From NCBI GenBank assembly GCA_002309155.1, contig DBXB01000012.1, forward strand, positions 1 to 24,995: DNA of 24,995 nt, read 5' to 3'. The stretch comes from Bacteroidales bacterium UBA1223 (GTDB taxonomy: Bacteria; Bacteroidota; Bacteroidia; Bacteroidales; P3). Positions 9,968 to 15,950 of this stretch are shown piece by piece (positions within the stretch are counted from its first letter, which is position 1; each line of letters starts with the position of its first letter). A program made the position numbers and the translations under genes. Below the pieces are notes generated by a model. The model was given only the letters and a program-made list of their open reading frames with translations, searched no databases and was not told where the DNA came from.

Positions 9968-10821
9968 TTCATTTTAGAGAGCATCACGCCGAGAGACTCG
10001 GTCCAATGAGGTATGGTGATGCCAAAGGTATTCTTTATCTTGGTTTTGTCGAGTACAGAGAAAGGAGGGCGTATGACATTGCTGGGGAATTCGTTGCTAT
10101 GGCATGGCTTGATGTGACAGTTATCGATACCAGCCTGGCGGGCAATCTCCACAGCGAAGTCGTACCAGCTGCAGACTCCCTCATTGCTGTAATGGTAAAC
10201 ACCCTCATGGGCGAGATAGAGGTCATTCTCGATAATATTGAATATAACCTCAGCCAAGTCGCCGGCATAGGTGGGGGTGCCCACTTGGTCGAAGACTACC
10301 TTGCACTCTCTTTCGGGCAGGATGCGGAGCATGGTCTTGACAAAATTGTTGCCAAACTCGCTGTACATCCAGGCTGTGCGGATGACCAGATGGCGGCATC
10401 CAACAGTGTAGACAGCCTCCTCGCCATGGAGTTTGGTGCGTCCGTAGGCGCCTGTGGGGTTGAAGGGGGCGTTCTCGACGATAGGAGTGTTATAGTTGGC
10501 GCCACCGAAAACATAGTCAGAAGAGATATGCACCAGAGTCCCACGGTTGGCTTTCACAGCCTCGGCAAGGTTTCTCACCCCCACGGCGTTGATAAGTTCA
10601 GCGGTGGACTCGTCAGTCTCGGCACGGTCGACATTGGTATATGCACCGCAGTTGACAACCACCTTGATATCGTTGGTCAACACATAGTTCATCACAACAT
10701 CGCTACGTGTGATGTCGAGTTCGTCGACATCAGTGAACAGATAGTTATGTTGTGACGATGGACCCAGCAGCCGGAGATGACTGCCCAATTGACCGTTGGC
10801 ACCAGTGACGAGGATATTCAT
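9964..10821 (-). CDS. rfbD: dTDP-4-dehydrorhamnose reductase (RmlD/RfbD)
   Basis: 285 residues, normal length. The last enzyme of dTDP-L-rhamnose synthesis; it reduces dTDP-4-keto-L-rhamnose with NAD(P)H in the cytosol. The N-terminus carries the Rossmann motif GANGQLG at 7-13. The reductase SDR signature follows with S-S-D-Y-V-F at 100-105 and the catalytic Y126-x3-K130 (YGRTK). The start overlaps the rfbC stop by one base (TAATG) and the stop overlaps the WecA-like start (ATGA), so the three genes are coupled. Confidence 0.95.
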   Translation of the reverse strand: MNILVTGANGQLGSHLRLLGPSSQHNYLFTDVDELDITRSDVVMNYVLTNDIKVVVNCGAYTNVDRAETDESTAELINAVGVRNLAEAVKANRGTLVHISSDYVFGGANYNTPIVENAPFNPTGAYGRTKLHGEEAVYTVGCRHLVIRTAWMYSEFGNNFVKTMLRILPERECKVVFDQVGTPTYAGDLAEVIFNIIENDLYLAHEGVYHYSNEGVCSWYDFAVEIARQAGIDNCHIKPCHSNEFPSNVIRPPFSVLDKTKIKNTFGITIPHWTESLGVMLSKMK

Positions 10822-11390
10822 TATAAAGATTCGGTATTATTCTTTGGAGTTATCACCTGACTGAGAGGCAAGTTGCGGCTATCCTTCTCCGAGAGTATAA
10901 CGTCGGAGGCAGGAAGGCGCCAGTCAATATCCAGCTGAGGGTCGTTCCATGCTATGGCGCCCTCACTGGCGGGGTTATAGAACGAGTCGCATTTATACTG
11001 GAAGACCGCCGTCTCGCTCAGCACTGAGAAGCCGTGAGCCATTCCTTTGGGGAGGAAGAACTGTCTGTGACTCTCGGCGGTGAGAAGCACCGCCACATGC
11101 TTGCCGAAGGTGGGAGAGTTTGGACGGATATCCACAGCCACATCCAGCACCTCGCCTTGAACCACACGGACAAGTTTGCTCTGGGCATAGGGAGGGCGTT
11201 GGAAGTGAAGACCCCGGACAACGCCATAACAAGACTTGGATTCATTGTCTTGGACAAAATGGACTTTGAAACCGCTTTTCTCACGGAATTCCCGTTCATT
11301 GAAACTCTCGAAGAAATAGCCACGGTCATCGCCATACAAGTCCGGGTCTATTATCAAAACTCCTGGGATATCTGTTTTGGTTATTTGCAT
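10821..11390 (-). CDS. rfbC: dTDP-4-dehydrorhamnose 3,5-epimerase (RmlC/RfbC)
   Basis: 189 residues, a typical cupin-fold RmlC. It epimerises C3 and C5 of dTDP-4-keto-6-deoxy-glucose. Visible signatures are GYFFESFNEREF (24-35), the FVQDN stretch near 45-49, RGLHFQ with the catalytic His62, the FLPKGMAHGF turn at 112-121 and Tyr132. The gene is directly upstream of rfbD with a one-base overlap. It is separated from rfbA by a 159-base spacer filled largely by a CTAGANNNN array. Confidence 0.95.
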   Translation of the reverse strand: MQITKTDIPGVLIIDPDLYGDDRGYFFESFNEREFREKSGFKVHFVQDNESKSCYGVVRGLHFQRPPYAQSKLVRVVQGEVLDVAVDIRPNSPTFGKHVAVLLTAESHRQFFLPKGMAHGFSVLSETAVFQYKCDSFYNPASEGAIAWNDPQLDIDWRLPASDVILSEKDSRNLPLSQVITPKNNTESL

Positions 11391-11425
11391 AGTGCTGGAA
11401 GGTTTGTTAGTTGGAGAGAGAGAGA

Positions 11426-11506
11426 CTAGAAACTCTAGATTTACTAGAGACTCTAGATTCCCTAGAAGTTCTAGAGACTCTAGATTTTCTAGATGTTCTA
11501 GATTAT
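11426..11506. repeat. CTAGANNNN 9-base array, copy B
   Basis: CTAGA occurs nine times at 11426, 11435, 11444, 11453, 11462, 11471, 11480, 11489 and 11498, with no change of phase. The four variable bases differ between units (for example aact, ttta, gact, ttcc), so this is not a simple slippage product. A GA-rich run (ggagagagagaga, 11413-11425) precedes it and a TATTCTT-rich stretch follows to 11549. It lies between rfbA and rfbC. Confidence 0.92.
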
Positions 11507-11549
11507 TATACTATTCTTTAATATTAATATTCTTATTCTTTATTCCTTT

Positions 11550-12434
11550 TTATTCTTCTTTGGATTTGATTAGGGAGAGGAGGTACTGACCGTACTGGTT
11601 TTTAGCCATCGGGGCGGCTATACGACGCAGGTCGTCGTCGTTGATCCATCCTTTCTCGTAGGCTATGCTTTCGAGACATGCTATCTTCAATCCCTGACGT
11701 TTCTCTATCACCTCGATAAATGTTGATGCTTCGGAGAGGGAGTCGTGGGTGCCGGTATCGAGCCATGCGAATCCGCGACCAAGCAGCTTGACTTTCAGTT
11801 CCTGGTCATTGAGGAACGTCTGGTTGACACTGGTAATCTCGAGTTCGCCACGTGCCGAGGGTTTGATACTCTTAGCCACCTTGACGACCTTGTTGGGATA
11901 GAAATAGAGTCCCACCACGGCATAGTTGGATTTAGGATTCTGCGGTTTCTCCTCAATAGAGAGGACATTGCCCGCATTGTCGAACTCCGCGACGCCGTAC
12001 CGCTGAGGGTCAGCCACCCAGTAGCCGAACACCGTAGCCTTGTTCTCAACTTCGGCGGAAGAGACAGCCTCGCGAAGCATGCGCCCCAATCCGTTGCCCT
12101 GGAAGATATTGTCACCCAAAACCAGACATACAGAGTCATCACCTATAAACTCCTCTCCGATGATAAAAGCCTGAGCCAATCCGTCGGGAGAGGGTTGTTC
12201 GGCATATGAGAAATGGACCCCATAGTCAGAACCGTCGCCCAAGAGCCTCTGGAAGGCGGGGAGATCGAAGGGAGTGGATATAATCAGGATGTCGCGGATG
12301 CCGGCAAGCATCAATACCGAGATGGGATAATAGACCATCGGCTTGTCATAGATTGGGAGCAACTGCTTGCTCACACCCTTGGTGATGGGGTAGAGACGTG
12401 TCCCCGAGCCACCGGCAAGAACTATACCCTTCAT
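11550..12434 (-). CDS. rfbA: Glucose-1-phosphate thymidylyltransferase (RmlA/RfbA)
   Basis: 294 residues, usual length. It makes dTDP-glucose from dTTP and glucose 1-phosphate, the first step of dTDP-rhamnose synthesis. The N-terminus has the nucleotidyltransferase loop GGSGTRLYP (8-16), followed by the K-x2-LLPIYDKPM substrate segment. GLAQAF and LVLGDNIF follow near residues 85 and 105. Those match RmlA rather than GalU or GlmU. It starts six bases after the wzc stop and is therefore cotranscribed. The rest of the rml set follows, apart from rfbB, which is absent here. Confidence 0.95.
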   Translation of the reverse strand: MKGIVLAGGSGTRLYPITKGVSKQLLPIYDKPMVYYPISVLMLAGIRDILIISTPFDLPAFQRLLGDGSDYGVHFSYAEQPSPDGLAQAFIIGEEFIGDDSVCLVLGDNIFQGNGLGRMLREAVSSAEVENKATVFGYWVADPQRYGVAEFDNAGNVLSIEEKPQNPKSNYAVVGLYFYPNKVVKVAKSIKPSARGELEITSVNQTFLNDQELKVKLLGRGFAWLDTGTHDSLSEASTFIEVIEKRQGLKIACLESIAYEKGWINDDDLRRIAAPMAKNQYGQYLLSLIKSKEE

Positions 12435-12440
12435 AAGACG

Positions 12441-14861
12441 CTATCTTTCGTTGTCTTTCTTCTCGCTGTCGTCGCCATAGCCGTAACCATAACCGTAGCC
12501 ATAGCCGTAACCATAACCATAACCGTATCCGCCATAACGACGTTTGATGAGCGGGGTATCGGTAAGGACGATAGCCATATTTTTGAATTTCTGCTTGTCG
12601 CTCAATTCTTGGATGAACGGGAAAGCGGCTTTATTGAGGACACCCACACGCATGATGTAGAGAGTCAGATCGGCATAGCGGTTGACGATAGAGGCATCAG
12701 CAACTATCTGCGCGGGAGTAGAGTCGAGAATGATATAATCATACCTGTCGCGGATAGCGTCGATAAGCTTCTCGAAGCGGCCGTTCATAAGCAGCTGAGT
12801 GGCGTTGGGGGGAGTCTTCTCGCATACGATGTAGTCAAGGTTCTCCGACGAATCGCTCTTGGTGATGATATTGTCGACATTGTCTTCCTTACCCAGCAAG
12901 TAATGGATAATACCCATACGGTTGTGGCGGTCGATGGTCTTCGACGTACTGCGTTTACGGAGGTCAAGGTCGAGCAGGATGGTCTTCTTGCCAGTATAGG
13001 CAAGCGAGAGAGCCAGGTTGATGGAGACGTATGACTTACCCTCGCCAGGCGTGGTGGAGACAGTCTGCAGGACCTTCTTGTTGGCGTCATTGAGGAAGAA
13101 AGGAATGTTAGAATGCAATATTCGGAAAGCCTCGGTGACCGTATCGGTTCCGTTGGCTGTAACCAGCACTTCGTCTTTCTGACGGCTCTCCGGTTTGGAT
13201 GGTATCTCGCCGAGCACCGGGATGGTGAGGGCACGCTCGACATCCGGTTTGCCACGCAGTTTGATGTTGAAGAACTGGATAAGGAACATAACCAGTGCCG
13301 GCAATGCCAATCCGAGGACCAGACCTATCAAGGCAAACATCATCAGACGAGGACCCACCTTGGTGAGGGTAGCGCTCTCAAGCACTTTGGCATTGGTAAT
13401 AGTGACAGCAAGATTCATGGCGTTCTCCTCACGTTTGCTGAGCAGGTAAAGGTAGAGTTCCTCCTTGATACGCTGCTGACGTCCCACCTGAGTGATAGCC
13501 TTGGTCTGAGTGGGGAGGTCGCTGATACGTTTCTGCGACTGCTGCTCCTGACGGCGGGCGCTGGCAAGCTTGACGTTGTAGTTGTTTATGAGGTTGGTGA
13601 TGGAGGAGACGATAGCCTCACGGGTCTTCTGGAGTTCCTGCAGTGTGTTCTTTGCCTGCGGGTTGTTGGGGCCTGCACCCTGAACCAGTTTCTGATAGCT
13701 CAGAAGCTCGCTGTTGTAGACAGCGATAAGGTTGGTGACACCGGCGTCATTGATGACAAGCGACGGGATAAGAGAGTTGTCATTATCCGAATTGGTGACA
13801 TGATCGAGCACCATCTTGATTGCCGCCAGCTCAGCCTCAAGGCGATAGACCTCCTCGGTATAGCGGGTGCCACTCTGAAGAAGAGTACCGCTTGCCGAAG
13901 AGACGTCGGCGACATTAGAACTTTTCTGCAGTTGCTCAACCTGAGCGTCAACAGCATCAAGTTCATTATATATCAGCGAAATACGATCATTGATAAATTC
14001 CTCAGTCTTCTGAGCGACAATATTTTTATCGTTGACAACATCCTCGTTGTAGACAGAGATAAGTGTGTCTACGACCTCCTTGGTACGTACGGCGTTAGCG
14101 TCGGAATAGGTGATGTTGAGAATCGAGGCGACCTTGTCGACACGGCTTACATCCAGGCGGCCTTTCATACCTCTGGCGATATCATAGAGAGGTGTGTAAC
14201 CCATATTGAAAGTCACATCGATGTCATCCTTCTTGAAAGACTCCAAGCGGTCGACTGCGAAGCTGGCATACTCATTGACATTGACAATCTGGTTGAACGC
14301 CGCGGTTTTGCGGTCGGATTTCACAGCGTGACCATTGAACGACTTGATGCGATAGGTGAAAGTATTCATATCGACAGGAGTCACCTCCATGGTCAAGGCT
14401 AGAGCGACACTGTCAACCTGTTTGTTGAACACCTCGAGACGCATAGGACTGTCCTTATAGAAGGAGACCTTCTTGAAGGCGTTGCTGCGGCTGCACCAAC
14501 TGTTCATTCCCAAACGTTCGGCAGTCTTCATGAGAAGCGGGGTCGACTTGATGATATAAATCTCGTTCTCTAGCGACAGCGAGTTGGTATTGAAACCCAT
14601 GTTGGTGAAAATGGCATCCATGTTCTGGCCTTTCATACCTTTTCCACCGTTATCGTCGCGGAGCAGAATTGTAGCACTGTCTGTAAATACTTTTGGTTTG
14701 GATTTATAGGCGAAGGCACTGATGACCAAACAAATAAACGCCGAAATAACAAACCAGTACCAATTGTTGATGACAATAAACACCAAGTCACGCAAAGAGA
14801 TGGCATTCTCGTTTTCCTGACCGATATTCTGCTGTTGGTTAAGATTCTGGCTATTTTCCAT
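12441..14861 (-). CDS. Wzc-like polysaccharide co-polymerase with C-terminal BY-kinase domain
   Basis: 806 residues, the fused form in which the Wzz/PCP domain and the bacterial tyrosine kinase are one protein. TM1 is at about 32-51, a long periplasmic part with predicted coiled coils covers about 290-430, and TM2 is about 505-531. The cytosolic kinase has Walker A PGEGKS ending at K609-S610, Walker A' LLDLDLRK with D631 and D633, and Walker B IILDS with D713. The tail at 776-796 is an alternating Tyr-Gly run with ten tyrosines, followed by a charged DDSEKKDNER end; by family knowledge the tyrosine cluster is autophosphorylated to control chain length and export with Wza. It lies 42 bases after the wza-like gene. 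Confidence 0.95.
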   Translation of the reverse strand: MENSQNLNQQQNIGQENENAISLRDLVFIVINNWYWFVISAFICLVISAFAYKSKPKVFTDSATILLRDDNGGKGMKGQNMDAIFTNMGFNTNSLSLENEIYIIKSTPLLMKTAERLGMNSWCSRSNAFKKVSFYKDSPMRLEVFNKQVDSVALALTMEVTPVDMNTFTYRIKSFNGHAVKSDRKTAAFNQIVNVNEYASFAVDRLESFKKDDIDVTFNMGYTPLYDIARGMKGRLDVSRVDKVASILNITYSDANAVRTKEVVDTLISVYNEDVVNDKNIVAQKTEEFINDRISLIYNELDAVDAQVEQLQKSSNVADVSSASGTLLQSGTRYTEEVYRLEAELAAIKMVLDHVTNSDNDNSLIPSLVINDAGVTNLIAVYNSELLSYQKLVQGAGPNNPQAKNTLQELQKTREAIVSSITNLINNYNVKLASARRQEQQSQKRISDLPTQTKAITQVGRQQRIKEELYLYLLSKREENAMNLAVTITNAKVLESATLTKVGPRLMMFALIGLVLGLALPALVMFLIQFFNIKLRGKPDVERALTIPVLGEIPSKPESRQKDEVLVTANGTDTVTEAFRILHSNIPFFLNDANKKVLQTVSTTPGEGKSYVSINLALSLAYTGKKTILLDLDLRKRSTSKTIDRHNRMGIIHYLLGKEDNVDNIITKSDSSENLDYIVCEKTPPNATQLLMNGRFEKLIDAIRDRYDYIILDSTPAQIVADASIVNRYADLTLYIMRVGVLNKAAFPFIQELSDKQKFKNMAIVLTDTPLIKRRYGGYGYGYGYGYGYGYGYGYGDDSEKKDNER
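12474..12536 (-). repeat. In-frame hexamer repeat encoding the Tyr-Gly tail of the Wzc-like kinase
   Basis: The coding strand repeats TAY-GGN as nine consecutive Tyr-Gly codon pairs after an initial Tyr-Gly-Gly. Codon choice alternates between TAT/TAC and GGT/GGC, with one GGA just before the nine pairs. The unit length of six keeps the frame whenever copies are gained or lost. Confidence 0.9.
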
Positions 14862-14903
14862 ATTGTCGATATATCAAAAGATTAAGATTTCTGAATGATG
14901 AGA

Positions 14904-15728
14904 TTAGTTTCTGGAATTGTAATACTTGGAGAGAGTATAGTAGTAGAACATTGACGAGAGCACAGAGATGACAGAGAGACCGCTGGAGATATAGGTCATA
15001 ATCATAGGATCGCGGTCAGCGTTCTTCTTCTTGCGCATATTCGGCTCGACGTAAACCACGTCATTCTGATGGAGGTAATAGTAAGGAGAGTCGAACACAT
15101 CTTTCGACGCCAGATTGATCTGGCCGATGATACGTTTACCGTTTTCCTCACGGATGACCGTGACATTCTCTCGCTGACCTGTGATTGTCAAGTCGCCCAC
15201 CATACTGATAGCCTCGAAGATGGTGAGACGCTCGCCCTGAACCACAAGCTGACCCGGGCGGGAGACATCGCCGAGGACACAGACACGGAAATTCATCAAC
15301 TTGACAGTGACCACTGGATCAAGGACATGACCTTCCTTCTTAAGACTCTCTTCAATGACACGCGCCAATTCAGAGTGCGTCATACCAAGAACCTTGATCT
15401 TACCCAAGACAGGGAAGATGATAAAACCATCCTGGTCAACGAGATATCCCTGAACCGCGCCACCACCGGGGTTCATCACAGAACCGTTGGAGACCGCAAT
15501 CTTATTAGTTTCCTGGTTGAAAGGGACAGTAGCCGCGGTAGTCTGGCTCTCGACATAGATGTAGAGGATGTCGTTAGCCTGAATACCTTTAGAAAACTGA
15601 CCGTTGATAGCCACAGCCGAGTCGCGGGAAGCGTCTTTGACATAGGCTATGTCACGATGCTGAGTACAGGAGACTGACAATAGCAGGAGGCAGGCCATAG
15701 GCACCAGTAGTCTGAATTTTGTCTGCAT
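14904..15728 (-). CDS. Wza-like polysaccharide export lipoprotein
   Basis: 274 residues. A lipoprotein signal peptide with lipobox LLSVSC places the lipidated cysteine at 21. The polysaccharide export domain follows (about 45-150, with NDILYIYVES and the G-Y-L-V-D-Q-D-G-F-I-x-FPVLGK segment). An SLBB-like domain comes next (about 155-235, from V-C-V-L-G-D-V-S-R-P-G). The C-terminus has a roughly 20-residue hydrophobic segment (about 243-262) and a short polar tail. By family knowledge it forms the outer-membrane or periplasmic channel that works with Wzc to export polysaccharide. It is the first gene of the operon, about 100 bases downstream of a good promoter. Confidence 0.93.
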   Translation of the reverse strand: MQTKFRLLVPMACLLLLSVSCTQHRDIAYVKDASRDSAVAINGQFSKGIQANDILYIYVESQTTAATVPFNQETNKIAVSNGSVMNPGGGAVQGYLVDQDGFIIFPVLGKIKVLGMTHSELARVIEESLKKEGHVLDPVVTVKLMNFRVCVLGDVSRPGQLVVQGERLTIFEAISMVGDLTITGQRENVTVIREENGKRIIGQINLASKDVFDSPYYYLHQNDVVYVEPNMRKKKNADRDPMIMTYISSGLSVISVLSSMFYYYTLSKYYNSRN

Positions 15729-15766
15729 TTTCTCGTGGTTTTAGTAATTTATATATTTTTATTAAT

Positions 15767-15830
15767 CTACAAAACAAACTGCTCTACAAACAATTACCCT
15801 CCCCTATCTCTAGGTGGCAGTTATTTGTAG
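15767..15830 (-). promoter_or_regulatory. Structured leader of the wza operon with two alternative hairpins
   Basis: The 5' end of the predicted transcript contains CUACAAA (complement of 15824-15830). It can pair with UUUGUAG at 15784-15790, extending to a stem of about 15 pairs with one mismatch and two G-U pairs. It can instead pair with a second UUUGUAG at 15767-15773. The two choices exclude each other. Base pairing was read by eye; energies were not computed. Confidence 0.5.
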
Positions 15831-15837
15831 AATTGTG

Positions 15838-15868
15838 CAAAGATATACATTTTTGCCGATTAGACAAA
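15838..15868 (-). promoter_or_regulatory. Promoter of the wza-wzc-rfbACD-wecA-capD operon
   Basis: On the minus strand TTTG (15868-15865) is followed after exactly 19 bases by TATCTTTG (15845-15838), a full match to the Bacteroidetes -33/-7 consensus TTTG-N19-TAnnTTTG. Transcription should start near 15834, giving a leader of about 105 bases before the wza-like ATG. Confidence 0.8.
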
Positions 15869-15950
15869 ATTAATTTAAAAAAAAGACGTTAATAGTTCGT
15901 TGCCGAGGCATCGGCATCCATCCCAGACTCTCACAGTAAAAGATAATTTC

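Noticed and set aside
10006..10755. Plus-strand open frame of 249 codons
   Set aside because: It is the antisense of rfbD, which has its full catalytic signature.
11377..11589. Small plus-strand frame running through the CTAGA array, with an S-R-x repeat
   Set aside because: The 9-base period keeps any frame open and makes an apparent repeat peptide. It also overlaps the starts and ends of rfbC and rfbA, so it is an artefact of the array.
12213..13034. Plus-strand open frame of 273 codons spanning rfbA and wzc ends
   Set aside because: It crosses the boundary between two well-supported minus-strand genes. Its Val/Ile/Thr-rich stretch is just the complement of the Tyr-Gly repeat.
13113..14402. 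Plus-strand open frame of 429 codons
   Set aside because: It lies antisense inside the Wzc-like gene, whose motifs are intact. The long frame reflects low stop frequency on the opposite strand.
15901..15916. Inverted repeat tgccga-ggca-tcggca before the AddB-like gene
   Set aside because: Only six base pairs, no T tract and no recognised operator match; it may be chance.
15900..15950. Earlier ATG at 15900 as the start of the AddB-like gene
   Set aside because: The added 17 residues are not family-like and the segment holds a tgccga/tcggca inverted repeat typical of untranslated leader. ATG 15951 starts the conserved N-terminus.
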